Assembly (NCBI RefSeq): GCF_900116905.1
Contig: NZ_FPCG01000003.1
Coordinates: 62,001-126,000, forward strand
Origin: Micrococcus terreus
Lineage (GTDB): Bacteria; Actinomycetota; Actinomycetes; Actinomycetales; Micrococcaceae
Length of the DNA stretch: 64,000 nucleotides
Direction of reading: 5' to 3'
Below are positions 1-8,432 of the stretch, piece by piece. The notes below the pieces were generated by a model, which saw only the letters and a list, made by a program, of their open reading frames with translations, did no database searches and had not been told where the DNA came from. Position 1 is the first letter of the stretch, and each line of letters opens with the position of its first letter. Made by a program: the position numbers and the translations under genes.

Positions 1-547
1 CCGGTTGGTAGACATGTACGGGTGCTTGCTGATCCCGGTACAAGTACGTTCCCCGAGTTTCTCCATCGAGGGCAGCTACATCAATCGTGATCCCGTTCTG
101 CTCAACGACTGCCCAGCCGCCAACGTCGTAAACCGTCGTCCAATCCCCAATGAGTTCATGGCAGAACCCGCAATCTTCTGCGGAGACGGCCATCAGCGGC
201 TCAGCGTCGCCTGTCAGCTTGAGATAATGGAATGCTTCATACCAGTACTCCAGGGCGGCTTCGAGGCCGGCCTGGTCGTTCTTCTTCATGGCGTCGGGCA
301 TCTCGGGGGCCGGGATGTTCTTCGCGGCGGAGGTGGAGGTCGCCGGTTCGGGGGTGGCGGACTCGGTGGGCGTCGCCGACTCGGAACCGCCGCCGGGCGA
401 CTCAGAGACGGGCGCGCTCGTGCTCTGTCCTGCAGTGGGGCTCGGCGACTCATCGCCCCCGTCGCCGCCACCGGTGCAGCCGGTCAGGAGCAGGGCCGCG
501 GCAGCGCTCAGCGCCAGGGGCATGGTCAGTCGGTTCGGTCGGCGCAT
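1..547 (-). CDS. DUF6318-like lipoprotein, 3' end outside the window
   Basis: Translation of the minus strand from ATG at 547 gives an open frame of 182 codons that leaves the window at base 1. It starts with a basic n-region and a hydrophobic stretch ending in a lipobox (LLLTGC), then a long Ser/Pro/Thr/Gly-rich linker, then a domain with the pattern YWYEAF, GDAEPL and a CGFC cysteine pair. This architecture matches DUF6318 lipoproteins common in Micrococcaceae. It is expected to be a membrane-anchored surface protein of unknown function. The gene is divergent from the DedA gene at 756. The family name is from memory of its pattern; the lipoprotein call is firm. Confidence 0.75.
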   Translation of the reverse strand, partial: MRRPNRLTMPLALSAAAALLLTGCTGGGDGGDESPSPTAGQSTSAPVSESPGGGSESATPTESATPEPATSTSAAKNIPAPEMPDAMKKNDQAGLEAALEYWYEAFHYLKLTGDAEPLMAVSAEDCGFCHELIGDWTTVYDVGGWAVVEQNGITIDVAALDGETRGTYLYRDQQAPVHVYQP

Positions 548-755
548 CAGCAGCCCTTCCCGTTGGGCCGGGGCACACGCGTGACACTCCAGAAGAGTCC
601 TCCTCCGGAACCTCAGCAGGCCATCCCCAGCCAGACAGTCGGTTCTCTCCCGGGCCATCCCAGTGCCCGGCGTCACTTCAGTGTAGACAGCTCGGTCCCC
701 CCTGCGGAAAGTTGTCCACAGCCATCCTCTCGCGAACACACCTAGACTCAGCCCC

Positions 756-1304
756 ATGATGGACTGGATCGCCGCGCTGCCGCTGGGCTGGTCCATCCTC
801 TTCTTCTGGGGCCTGGCCGTCATCCGAGCCACCGTCACCTTCACCCTCGGACGGGGCATCGCCGCCGGCGCCGACCACACCGCACTGCGACGCTACATGT
901 CAGGACCGGTCTACGAACGTGCCATGCGATTCGCGGACAGGTGGGGCCCGTGGGCCATCCCGTTCTGCTTCCTCACGGTGGGGATCCAGACCGCAGTGAT
1001 CGGCTCGGCCGGCATGGCACGCCTGCGCTGGATCCGGTTCCTGCCCGCCATGGCGCTGGGCACGCTGATCTGGGGCGTCATCTACGGCACCGTCGGCATG
1101 GCCGTGGTGTGGGCCGTCATCACCGCCGCGCTGATGAATCCCTGGACGATCCCCGCCCTGGTGGGGGCCGTCGTCGGGGTGGTGGTCATCCTGTGGTGGC
1201 GCACCGGCGGCTTCGCCCGGCTCCGCGCCTCACGCGCCCAGCGGCGCCTTCGCGAAGACCGGGCAGATCAGACGTCAGACAGGATTCCCGACGACGGCCG
1301 GTAA
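756..1304 (+). CDS. DedA/VTT-family small membrane protein
   Basis: A 182-residue protein with about four hydrophobic segments and a central stretch (RFADRWGPWAIPFCF, then a Gly-rich FLPAMALGTLIWG) typical of the DedA/SNARE-associated (VTT) family of lipid scramblase-like membrane proteins. The last ~30 residues are basic and polar, probably cytoplasmic. The final 37 bases overlap the 3' end of the convergent alanine dehydrogenase gene. The C-terminal peptide IPDDGR is encoded by one copy of a 15-bp motif repeated through the window. A TAGACT box at 743-748 lies too close to the start to be certain as a promoter. Confidence 0.7.
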   Translation: MMDWIAALPLGWSILFFWGLAVIRATVTFTLGRGIAAGADHTALRRYMSGPVYERAMRFADRWGPWAIPFCFLTVGIQTAVIGSAGMARLRWIRFLPAMALGTLIWGVIYGTVGMAVVWAVITAALMNPWTIPALVGAVVGVVVILWWRTGGFARLRASRAQRRLREDRADQTSDRIPDDGR

Positions 1305-2410
1305 GCGGTCTCCACGTCCAGTCCCAGTGGCTCGGCCACGGCTTCGGCCACCCCCCGCTGGGTGATGACGCCCTCGTGCGCGTTGAGTCCGGCGGCGAAG
1401 CCCTCGTCGGCGGAGAGCGCTTCACGCCAGCCGAGGTCGGCGATCCGCTGGATGTACGGCAGGGTCGAGTTCGTCAGGGCCGCGGTGGAGGTCTGCGGGA
1501 CGGCGCCGGGCATGTTGGAGACGCAGTAGTAGATCTTGTCGCCCACCAGGTACGTGGGGTCCTGGTGCGTGGTGGGGCGGGAGTTCTCGAAGCAGCCGCC
1601 CTGGTCGATCGCGATGTCCACCAGGACCGATCCGGGCTTCATCTGCTCCACCATCTCCGCGGTGACGAGCTTGGGCGCGGCGGCACCGGGGATCAGGACG
1701 GAACCGATCACCAGGTCCGCGGCGATCACCTGTTCGGCGATGTTCAGGTGCGAGGAGGCCAGGGTGCGCAGGCGTCCCTGGTGCACGGAGTCCAGCTGGG
1801 CCAGGCGGTCCAGGGAGATGTCCAGGATGGTCACGTCTGCGCCCATGCCCGCGGCGATCACCCCGGCGGCCTCGCCGGCCACACCGCCGCCGATCACGGC
1901 CACGCGTGCACGCCGGGTGCCGGGGACCCCGCCCATCAGCACCCCCGAGCCGCCGTGGGCCTGGGTCAGGTGGTAGGCGCCGGCGAGCGGGGCCAGCCGG
2001 CCGGCGACCTGGCTCATGGGGGCGAGCAGCGGCAGGGTGCGGCCGCGCGTGACGGTCTCATACGCGATGGCGGTGGTGCCGGACTCCAGCACGGCGCGCG
2101 TGCACTCCGGGGAGGCGGCGAGGTGCAGGTAGGTGAACAGGACCTGGCCCTGGCGGAGACGGTGGTACTCCTCGGCCACGGGCTCCTTGACCTTGAGCAG
2201 CAGCTCGGCGCGCTGCCAGAGCTCGTCCGGGTCCTCCACCAGTTCGGCGCCGGCGGTCCGGTACTGCTCGTCGGTGATGCCCGAGCCCACACCCGCCCCG
2301 GCCTGCACCATCACCTGGTGGCCGCGCCGGACCAGCTCTGTGACGCCGCCGTGGGTCAGCGCGACCCGGAACTCGTTGTTCTTCACCTCTGTGGGGACAC
2401 CGATCAGCAT
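1268..2410 (-). CDS. ald: Alanine dehydrogenase
   Basis: A 380-residue protein beginning MLIGVPTEVKNNEFRVALT, the N-terminal signature of alanine dehydrogenase (usual length about 370). It carries the substrate-site lysine region, a Rossmann GGGVAGEAAG nucleotide loop near residue 175, and DIAIDQGGCFENSRPT with VSNMPGAVPQTST further on. It interconverts L-alanine and pyruvate with NAD+ and ammonia in the cytosol. Divergent from an Lrp/AsnC regulator 110 bp away, the usual AldR arrangement, which suggests amino-acid-responsive control. The C-terminal ~10 residues overlap the DedA gene. Family assignment is secure. Confidence 0.95.
   Translation of the reverse strand: MLIGVPTEVKNNEFRVALTHGGVTELVRRGHQVMVQAGAGVGSGITDEQYRTAGAELVEDPDELWQRAELLLKVKEPVAEEYHRLRQGQVLFTYLHLAASPECTRAVLESGTTAIAYETVTRGRTLPLLAPMSQVAGRLAPLAGAYHLTQAHGGSGVLMGGVPGTRRARVAVIGGGVAGEAAGVIAAGMGADVTILDISLDRLAQLDSVHQGRLRTLASSHLNIAEQVIAADLVIGSVLIPGAAAPKLVTAEMVEQMKPGSVLVDIAIDQGGCFENSRPTTHQDPTYLVGDKIYYCVSNMPGAVPQTSTAALTNSTLPYIQRIADLGWREALSADEGFAAGLNAHEGVITQRGVAEAVAEPLGLDVETAYRPSSGILSDV
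1284..1301 (+). repeat. Copy 1 of the TTCCCGACGACGGCC motif
   Basis: ATTCCCGACGACGGCCGG lies in the overlap of the convergent DedA and ald 3' ends. Identical 15-bp cores occur at 8347, 11043 and 19106, and in inverse orientation near 52216 and 58766. Confidence 0.8.
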
Positions 2411-2519
2411 GGGGGTGAATCTACGGGTCTGAGCAGTCTTTGGGGAGATCTGCCGAACGATCTGCGGAAATCCACCGTAGGCTGGCGCAGAAGTTCAGGA
2501 ACTGGGTCACAACAAGGCG
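2411..2519. promoter_or_regulatory. Divergent ald/aldR control region
   Basis: The 109 bp between the start codons of ald (minus) and the Lrp/AsnC gene (plus) must hold both promoters and the regulator sites. An imperfect repeat of ATCTGC (around 2448-2467) is visible. No hexamers were assigned with confidence. Confidence 0.45.
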
Positions 2520-2999
2520 GTGGCGATGCATCATCTGCAGGGGCTGGACAGCACGGACCAGCGGCTTCTCGAGCTGCTGCGTCAGGACGCCCGGCGCACG
2601 AACGCGTCCTTGGCGGAGGAACTGGGCATCGCCCCGTCCACGTGCCTGGCCCGGCTGAAGGCCCTGCGTGCCTCCGGTGCGGTCCGGCGCTTCACGGTGG
2701 ACGTGGAGCCGACGGCGCTCGGACACGGTCTGGTGGCGCTGATCTCGGTGCGGATCCGCCCGGGCGCGCGGCATCGGATGGAGGAGTTCTTCGAGCAGAT
2801 GCGCCAGCTGCCGGGTGTGATGCAGGTGTTCTTCCTGGGCGGTGAGGAGGACTTCCTGCTCCACGTGGCGGTGGCCGACTCCGCCGAGGTCTCACGGTTC
2901 GTGCTGGAGAACCTCTCTGCGGACCCGGCCGTGGCCTCCACGCGCACGTCCCTGGTGTTCAAGCACGAGTACGGCGAGCGGCCGTGGCAGGGACGGTGA
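2520..2999 (+). CDS. aldR: Lrp/AsnC-family regulator, probable AldR
   Basis: 159 residues. The N-terminal winged helix-turn-helix is DQRLLELLRQDARRTNASL followed by AEELGIAPSTCLARLKALR. The C-terminal RAM (amino-acid binding) domain includes GHGLVALISVRI, PGVMQVFFLGGEEDFLLHV and TRTSLVFKHEYG. Start chosen at GTG 2520; an in-frame ATG at 2526 is the alternative. In mycobacteria AldR of this family controls the adjacent ald gene in response to alanine. Divergent placement here suggests the same role; that is inference from context. Confidence 0.85.
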   Translation: MAMHHLQGLDSTDQRLLELLRQDARRTNASLAEELGIAPSTCLARLKALRASGAVRRFTVDVEPTALGHGLVALISVRIRPGARHRMEEFFEQMRQLPGVMQVFFLGGEEDFLLHVAVADSAEVSRFVLENLSADPAVASTRTSLVFKHEYGERPWQGR

Positions 3000-3061
3000 C
3001 GCTCACTCGGACCTGACCTGCGCCAAGGTCCCGACGGCGGCCGCGCACCTCAGTGCCCGGC

Positions 3062-3775
3062 TCACCCGCTCACGCCCAGCCGGGTGGAGGACGGTGACGG
3101 GGTGGGCGTCTCGGTCTTCTCGAACCGGTTGCCGGGCACGGTCAGGTTATTCGGATCCGCACGGTACTCCTGCAGCGAGGGGTGCTCGGAGCAGGCGGTG
3201 TAGCTGCCGATCTTGGTCCGTTCGGTGGAGACGTGCACGGTCATCAGGGTCCCGTCCGCCTGATGCAGGGCCATGAAGCGGTCTCCGTCCTGCGGCATGG
3301 AGCCCTTGCCCCGCCGGGTCTCCGAGTACCCCTCGGCCTCAGCCCACTGCGCCACCTCGTCCAGCGTGGCGTCCGGTTCAGCGTGTCCCGCGCCGTGCAG
3401 GATGACCTGGAACTTCAGGGGTCCGTCCATGGCATCGGCGCCGGCCAGATCACCGCTGCGGCACGGGGCGGGGTTCAACTCCATTCGGTCCATGGCCAGG
3501 TCGAACGGCTTATCGTTCCGCGTCCACTTGCCTCCGAGCAGCTCCGTCACGCCTGCCATATCGGAGAACATGCGGTCCAGCAGCACCTCGGCGGTCTGAT
3601 CTGCCGTCTGATCCTCCGCCTGCTCAGCGGGGGAGGTCGGGGACGAGTCTGGGGTGCTCATATCGGTCTGCTCCTGGATCGGGGAGGACGGGGCGTCGGA
3701 GGGGCTGCCCGCCGGGGCGGCACAGCCGGTGAGCATGAGTGCCAACAGTCCTGCGGCGGCTGCACGGCGCGTCAT
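3062..3775 (-). CDS. Secreted lipoprotein, third gene of the DUF1023 operon
   Basis: 237 residues from ATG 3775, whose ATGA overlaps the stop of the hydrolase gene. The signal peptide is MTRRAAAAGLLALMLTGC, with lipid-modified Cys18. A Ser/Pro/Glu-rich spacer to about residue 70 follows, then a soluble domain with two cysteines (PAPCRSG and YTACSEH) that could form a disulfide. A longer in-frame extension runs into the upstream gene and is rejected because it has no signal peptide and would overlap by about 300 bp. No family recognised. Operon partner of the DUF1023 protein, so probably acts with it at the cell surface. Confidence 0.75.
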   Translation of the reverse strand: MTRRAAAAGLLALMLTGCAAPAGSPSDAPSSPIQEQTDMSTPDSSPTSPAEQAEDQTADQTAEVLLDRMFSDMAGVTELLGGKWTRNDKPFDLAMDRMELNPAPCRSGDLAGADAMDGPLKFQVILHGAGHAEPDATLDEVAQWAEAEGYSETRRGKGSMPQDGDRFMALHQADGTLMTVHVSTERTKIGSYTACSEHPSLQEYRADPNNLTVPGNRFEKTETPTPSPSSTRLGVSG

Positions 3776-6210
3776 GAGAACATCTCCTCCACCTTCTCGT
3801 GCAGCTGTGTCTGCTTCTCGTCGATCCAGTCGTCGAGATCGTCCTGCAGTCCGTCCACCACGCTGTCCCCTCGCTCCTGCAGCCAGTCCACGGGGGCGTC
3901 TGGCACCCACCAGCGCTCCTGCTGCCAGGTGTCCACGCTCTCCTGGATGCTGTCCTGTCTGGAGTCCACGGTATCGCGCAGGTCCTGCTGGGTGGTCTCG
4001 ACGAACGTCGGCAGGCCGCCCTCCTCGAACGCGTCGTAGAGCTGTTCCCCGTAGGGGATGACCTCGGGCCACGTCTCCCGGACCCAGTTGACGCCACGCT
4101 CCGCCAGCCCCTCGAGGTCCTGCTGGCGGTCATCCACCCACTGATCGGCATCGGACTGGGCATCGTCCACTGCGGCATCGACGCGATCCTGCACCCAGTC
4201 GATCGGGGCATTCGGCACCCACCAGCGCTCCTGCTGCCGGTCGATCCAGCTGTTGGCCTCATCCTGCTTCCCGTCCACCCAGGACTGTGCGTCGTTCTGG
4301 TGTGCGTCTACCCAGGCGTGAGGCTGTTCCATGATGATCGGGACAGGATCCTCGCGCAGGTCGTCCCACCAGGACTGATCGATCAGCTCCACCTCGTGCC
4401 CGTTGCCGTCGAGGATGGTCGCGATCGAGTTGAGGGACATGGTGTCGGGCTCGGTGTAGCCGTTGCCGTGCGGCTCCACGCCCATGTGACCGGTGGTGGG
4501 AAGCTGGTCCTGACCGGGGCCGCCGTCGGAGGAGAAGACCTTCGCTCCCCATTCATCGTCGGTGGGGGAGACACGCTGATCCCCGCCGAAGGGACTCAGC
4601 GTCTGTCCCAGCGGGACGGCGATCATGTCTCCACGGGCCTGGGTGGCGTAGACCTCGGGCCGACCGTCGGCGTCACGGGCCACGTTCAACGCCTCGGCGT
4701 TCGGGACGTAGTCCGGGTCCACGCCCACGGCGCCGTACATGACGTAGCTGTCCACGGTGTGCTCGGTCATCGTCAGGGCGTAGGCGGCTGTGGGCGTGCC
4801 GTAGGAGTGGGCGGCCACATTGAATCGCGGGTCTGTCTGCGGGGTCTCGGGCAGTCCCTGGGTCTGCGCCACATACTGGGCGTTGGCCGCGCGTGACTCC
4901 TGGAACGCGTCGAGGGCGTGGGCCAGAGGGATGGCGCCCTGGTAGGCGGCCTCGTTGGAGAGGACCTGGGAGGAGCCGAGGGTGTCCGGGTGATGGGCGC
5001 CGTCGGGGGTGTCGTAGCCGATCCAGAGCACGGTGGCCCGGTCACCGTTCGTGGCGTCGTAGATGTGCTGCAGCTCGTCCATCATGGCGGGGGCGCCGTT
5101 GGTCTCCGCGCCCATGCCCGGCACCCGCCAGGTGACGTTGTCGGCGGTGTCCGGGTTGCCGATCGCCAGGGCTCCGAGCACATGCTCCTGGGCATCGTCG
5201 TGCCGCAGGGAGATCAGATACCGGTGCCCGTCCTGGACGTCGGCCAATGCCTCCCGGATGTTCTTGAGGTCGTTCCGGTGGTCGTCACTGAGCGTGGGGT
5301 CCTGGTCCAGCAGGTCCAGCACCTCGAGGTTCGCCGAGGCGCGGTCCGTGTAGGGCACGCCTTCGGTGTTGCCCACCAGCCCCGGCAGCGCGAGCACCAG
5401 GGCCGTCTGCTGCTCGGTGCTCAGCCCCTGCCACCAGGCCGCGCCCTCGGCACCGCCGGGCCAGGAGTCCAGGTCTCCCTCCGTCGTCGGGAGCGGGGGA
5501 GGGGAGACCCGCAGGCCAGGATGCAGCGCGCCCACGGCCTCGATCTGCTCGGGGGAGAGGCCGGCCAGGTGCTCGTAGTAGGCGGCCAGGTCCTCGCCGG
5601 TGGCGTTGGGCATCATCGCCTGGTCGTAGAGCTCCTTGGCCTTCACGACGGCGGGATCCCGGGTTACGTAGGCGAAGTTCGCCTTCACGGCGCGGTCCGG
5701 TCGCAGGGCCATGGCGGTGTCCACTGCCGCGGCGTAGGCGGTCTCGGCCTCGGTGAGCCGGGTGACCAGGGCGTCAGCGGAAGCTTGGACGGGAGCCTCG
5801 TGCTGGGCCTTCAGGCGCGTGCGGTCACCGTCGGTCACGTCCTCGCCGAGCGCCTCGATGTCACGGTCGTAAGCGGACTGCGCGTTGGCCAGATCGACGG
5901 TGAGAATGGTGTGCCGGGCGGTGCGGATGGCGTCGAACTCGTCTGCGGCGGCACCTGCGGCGTCCTGGAGCCCCTGGGCCATGGAGACCACATCGTCCAC
6001 ATCGGCGTCCGGGTCGGCGAAGGCGCTGTAGAGGTCATCATCATGGTCGGTGTCCGAGTAGATTCCGGGCAGGACGGTCCAGTCGGAGGCCAGGTCCTGC
6101 ACGGTGGACTGGAGCGTCTTGACCTGGGTGAGCACGTCGGAAGCCGCGGTGCGGATCGGCTCACCCTCGGGGACGTGGTCGGTGGCGGTGAGGTTCACGG
6201 TCAGCGGCAT
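3772..6210 (-). CDS. DUF1023-type alpha/beta hydrolase with a helical repeat tail
   Basis: 812 residues from ATG 6210, one base after the stop of the upstream small gene. Residues 1-~250 are helical and Asp/Ala-rich. The middle (about 300-600) is an alpha/beta-hydrolase domain of the DUF1023/Abhydrolase_8 type with a nucleophile elbow AHSYG (Ser469) and a later GHMG histidine region. The C-terminal ~180 residues carry hendecad-like repeats (WVDAHQNDAQS, WVDGKQDEANS, WIDRQQ) and two copies of a QQERWWVP-x-AP-x-DW block about 100 residues apart. No signal peptide is visible. In actinobacteria such proteins sit next to small helical WXG-like proteins, as here. The substrate is unknown. Confidence 0.8.
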   Translation of the reverse strand: MPLTVNLTATDHVPEGEPIRTAASDVLTQVKTLQSTVQDLASDWTVLPGIYSDTDHDDDLYSAFADPDADVDDVVSMAQGLQDAAGAAADEFDAIRTARHTILTVDLANAQSAYDRDIEALGEDVTDGDRTRLKAQHEAPVQASADALVTRLTEAETAYAAAVDTAMALRPDRAVKANFAYVTRDPAVVKAKELYDQAMMPNATGEDLAAYYEHLAGLSPEQIEAVGALHPGLRVSPPPLPTTEGDLDSWPGGAEGAAWWQGLSTEQQTALVLALPGLVGNTEGVPYTDRASANLEVLDLLDQDPTLSDDHRNDLKNIREALADVQDGHRYLISLRHDDAQEHVLGALAIGNPDTADNVTWRVPGMGAETNGAPAMMDELQHIYDATNGDRATVLWIGYDTPDGAHHPDTLGSSQVLSNEAAYQGAIPLAHALDAFQESRAANAQYVAQTQGLPETPQTDPRFNVAAHSYGTPTAAYALTMTEHTVDSYVMYGAVGVDPDYVPNAEALNVARDADGRPEVYATQARGDMIAVPLGQTLSPFGGDQRVSPTDDEWGAKVFSSDGGPGQDQLPTTGHMGVEPHGNGYTEPDTMSLNSIATILDGNGHEVELIDQSWWDDLREDPVPIIMEQPHAWVDAHQNDAQSWVDGKQDEANSWIDRQQERWWVPNAPIDWVQDRVDAAVDDAQSDADQWVDDRQQDLEGLAERGVNWVRETWPEVIPYGEQLYDAFEEGGLPTFVETTQQDLRDTVDSRQDSIQESVDTWQQERWWVPDAPVDWLQERGDSVVDGLQDDLDDWIDEKQTQLHEKVEEMFS

Positions 6211-6211
6211 C

Positions 6212-6514
6212 TCACTCCACCGCCTGGCTCTCGGCGCGCACGGCCATCTCGCGGTCGCCGGCCTGCCAGTGCGTGGCGGCCTCACGGGTGCCTGCGGCGA
6301 GGTTCTCACACTGCACGATCACGTCCATCAGGGCCGGTCCCAGGTTGTCCGCACCGGCGGACTCGGTGCGGCCTGCGCAGGCCGTGGTGCCGAAGGCGAG
6401 CTTGAGGTCGGCCACCGCATCCTCCACGGCGACCTTGTCCTCGGGCATGTCCAGGACCACCGGGTCCACCCGGTCGAGGAAGGTGAAGACCGCCTGGTAG
6501 TTGATCGTCGGCAT
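6212..6514 (-). CDS. Small helical protein, first gene of the DUF1023 operon
   Basis: 100 residues, almost entirely predicted helix, acidic, with one cysteine pair region (ACAGR and QCENL). ATG 6514 follows a GGAGGA ribosome site. It ends one base before the hydrolase start, so the two are co-translated. Size and position resemble WXG100-like secreted helical hairpins that accompany DUF1023 hydrolases, but no WXG motif is present, so a secretion role is inference only. Confidence 0.65.
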   Translation of the reverse strand: MPTINYQAVFTFLDRVDPVVLDMPEDKVAVEDAVADLKLAFGTTACAGRTESAGADNLGPALMDVIVQCENLAAGTREAATHWQAGDREMAVRAESQAVE

Positions 6515-6656
6515 ACAGGTCCTCCTCCGGTCTCGATCTGCGGCGCGCCACCTGAGGTCAGCTCAGCAGAACACTCTCGACCGTACGGAGGGGCGGGTGG
6601 GGCGTCGATGGGGAGAACTGCCCATGCGCACCCCGGCGGACGCGCATACTTGAGGC

Positions 6657-7157
6657 GTGGACTTCCATCTTCTGGCGACCGTGATCGCCGCCATCGCCCT
6701 GATCGTGGCCGCGCTCGGCACCATCTTCCCGATCCTGCCCGGCTCGATCCTGAGCATCATCACCTTGATCGCCTGGGCCTGGGCCCTAGGTTCACCGGCG
6801 GCGTGGACCGCGGGGATCATCGGTTCTCTCATCGCGCTCGCGGGACTCTCCGCCTCCGCGGTGCTGACCGGACGGAAGATGAAACGCGAGCAGATACCCA
6901 ACGGGCCGATCCTCGTGGGAGTGGCCGGGGCCGTCGTCGGGATGTTCGTCATTCCGGTGGTGGGCCTGTTCGTGGGCTTCGCCGTGGGACTGCTGGCCGC
7001 GGAGATCGTGCGGCGCAAGGATCTGCGCGCGGCGGTGCGGTCCTCCGTGGAGGCGCTGAAGTCGATGGGCCTGGGGATCCTGGTGGAGTTCGGCTGCGCC
7101 TGCCTGGCCGGTTCGGTGTTCGCGATCGGGACTCTGGCGCACTTCCTGAACCGCTGA
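6657..7157 (+). CDS. DUF456 membrane protein
   Basis: 166 residues from GTG 6657 with four hydrophobic segments. It opens with an LGTIFPILPGS-type motif and has a glycine-rich second half (GAVVGMFVIPVVGLFVGFAVG) followed by AAEIVRRKDLRAA and a final hydrophobic helix. This matches DUF456 integral membrane proteins, whose function is unknown. Standalone gene between two minus-strand genes. Confidence 0.8.
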   Translation: MDFHLLATVIAAIALIVAALGTIFPILPGSILSIITLIAWAWALGSPAAWTAGIIGSLIALAGLSASAVLTGRKMKREQIPNGPILVGVAGAVVGMFVIPVVGLFVGFAVGLLAAEIVRRKDLRAAVRSSVEALKSMGLGILVEFGCACLAGSVFAIGTLAHFLNR

Positions 7158-7163
7158 CCTGGC

Positions 7164-7550
7164 CTAGGCGTGAGCGGCTGGTTCCGGACTGTCAGCACGC
7201 GCCTGGCGCAGGGGCTGCTCTTGGTAGCGTTCGTGCCAGCCGATGAAGATCGCCAGGCACACCAGCGGGAAGAACAGGGTGGACGACGGGCGGTCGAGGA
7301 CGTAGTCGACTGCCGAGACGAGCAGCACCAGCCACGGGATCCAGGGCAGCTTCTGCCACCGGCGGCCACCGGACACCACGCCCAGCAGCACGGCACCGAT
7401 CACCATGGCCAGCGGGAACGGCCCCGCGTGGTCCGTCTGCACCCCGGCCATGTCGGTCAGGACGGTCACCAGGACGGCGGCGATCAGGACGGGGACGGAG
7501 GCACGCAGCGCGGGGAACAGGTGGTCCTTGAGCCGTCGGGCAGCGAGCAT
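7164..7550 (-). CDS. Small membrane protein, paralogue of the upstream gene
   Basis: 128 residues with four hydrophobic segments. The core GGRRWQKLPWIPW and the ending FIGWHERYQEQP align with RRWQTTPWLPW and VLWHEHQRERP of the neighbouring gene at 7899, so the two are tandem paralogues. No known family recognised. The start is ATG 7550. It is convergent with the DUF456 gene. Confidence 0.65.
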   Translation of the reverse strand: MLAARRLKDHLFPALRASVPVLIAAVLVTVLTDMAGVQTDHAGPFPLAMVIGAVLLGVVSGGRRWQKLPWIPWLVLLVSAVDYVLDRPSSTLFFPLVCLAIFIGWHERYQEQPLRQARADSPEPAAHA

Positions 7551-7899
7551 CCGACCAGGCTGTCACAGTCGGCGCCCTGCCTACCTCTCGGCGGGGCCGT
7601 TCACGCTGATGCTCGTGCCAGAGAACGGACAGCGTGGTCATCCAGAATGCGGTGTACATCCACGCCTCATTGTTGGTGGCGTACATCGCGGCGGTGACGG
7701 CGAGTCCCGCCCAGGGCAGCCAGGGCGTGGTCTGCCACCGTCGCAGGTGAGCCACCACCCCGATGGCGATCAGCAGAGCCCCCGCGGTCCACGGGAAGGC
7801 ATCGGTCTGGTCCGTGGGCGTGCCCACCAGCTGCACGGCCAGGACCACAGCCGTCAGGACCACGAGGATGGGCGCGGTGGCTTTGACGGCGTGCTGCAT
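7192..7899 (-). CDS. Tandem paralogue membrane protein, probably frameshifted at its 3' end
   Basis: From ATG 7899, behind an AGGGGGA site, about 105 residues align with the 128-residue paralogue downstream (four membrane segments, RRWQTTPWLPW, WHEHQRERP). After that the frame stays open for ~130 Arg/Pro-rich residues that are only an alternative frame of the downstream gene. A TAG in another frame at 7581-7583 falls where the paralogue family should end, so a one-base indel near 7590 has probably removed the normal stop. The natural product is likely 7581-7899. A sequencing error is the simplest alternative. Confidence 0.5.
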   Translation of the reverse strand: MQHAVKATAPILVVLTAVVLAVQLVGTPTDQTDAFPWTAGALLIAIGVVAHLRRWQTTPWLPWAGLAVTAAMYATNNEAWMYTAFWMTTLSVLWHEHQRERPRREVGRAPTVTAWSDARCPTAQGPPVPRAACLRPRPDRRRPGDRPDRHGRGADGPRGAVPAGHGDRCRAAGRGVRWPPVAEAALDPVAGAARLGSRLRPRPPVVHPVLPAGVPGDLHRLARTLPRAAPAPGAC

Positions 7900-8009
7900 G
7901 GGTCCCCCTGGATCGGCGCGAACGGGTGTCACGTGCGTCCCAGCACGTCAGCGACTGCCCAGGGGCGCCAGTGGACCTTTGTCTACTCGTGATCCGGCAG
8001 ACTGGACTC

Positions 8010-8432
8010 ATGGAGATCTACGACGTCCAACTCGATCCCACCGGTACCCTGATCGACTGGCCCCAGCTGATCCTGTGGGGTGTCCTCGCCCTGGCGGGAC
8101 TGATCGCGGCGGTGTTCCTGTTCCCGGGGAAGCGTCCCAGCGGAGCGAGTTGGCTCTCCCGGTTGGCGGCGTCTCTGGTGGGTGTGGCGATCGCCCTGGT
8201 GGCTGGTGCGCTCGCCATCAGCGCCCTGCAGGGGGTCCAGCAGCACCACATCTCCGGGATTGTGGAGAACCAGGGGACGGTGGACGGTCATCCCTGGGTC
8301 CAGTTGGAGTCCATGCCCTTCCCGGTGATCTGGGAAGGGCACCAGATTCCCGACGACGGCCGGCTGGGTGGCCTGTGCACCGAGGGTTCCCCGGTGGCCG
8401 GCATCGAGTGGACCTGCGCCCCACCGCGCTGA
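8010..8432 (+). CDS. Hypothetical membrane-anchored protein
   Basis: 140 residues from ATG 8010. Two hydrophobic segments (about residues 20-42 and 52-75) are followed by a soluble domain with two cysteines (GGLCTE and WTCAP). The domain includes the peptide IPDDGR, encoded by a copy of the repeated 15-bp motif. No family recognised. The upstream in-frame extension to 7926 lacks a ribosome site and is not used. Confidence 0.6.
   Translation: MEIYDVQLDPTGTLIDWPQLILWGVLALAGLIAAVFLFPGKRPSGASWLSRLAASLVGVAIALVAGALAISALQGVQQHHISGIVENQGTVDGHPWVQLESMPFPVIWEGHQIPDDGRLGGLCTEGSPVAGIEWTCAPPR
8346..8363 (+). repeat. Copy 2 of the TTCCCGACGACGGCC motif
   Basis: ATTCCCGACGACGGCCGG, identical over 18 bases to the copy at 1284, lies inside the 3' part of the 8010-8432 gene and encodes IPDDGR there as well. 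Confidence 0.8.
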
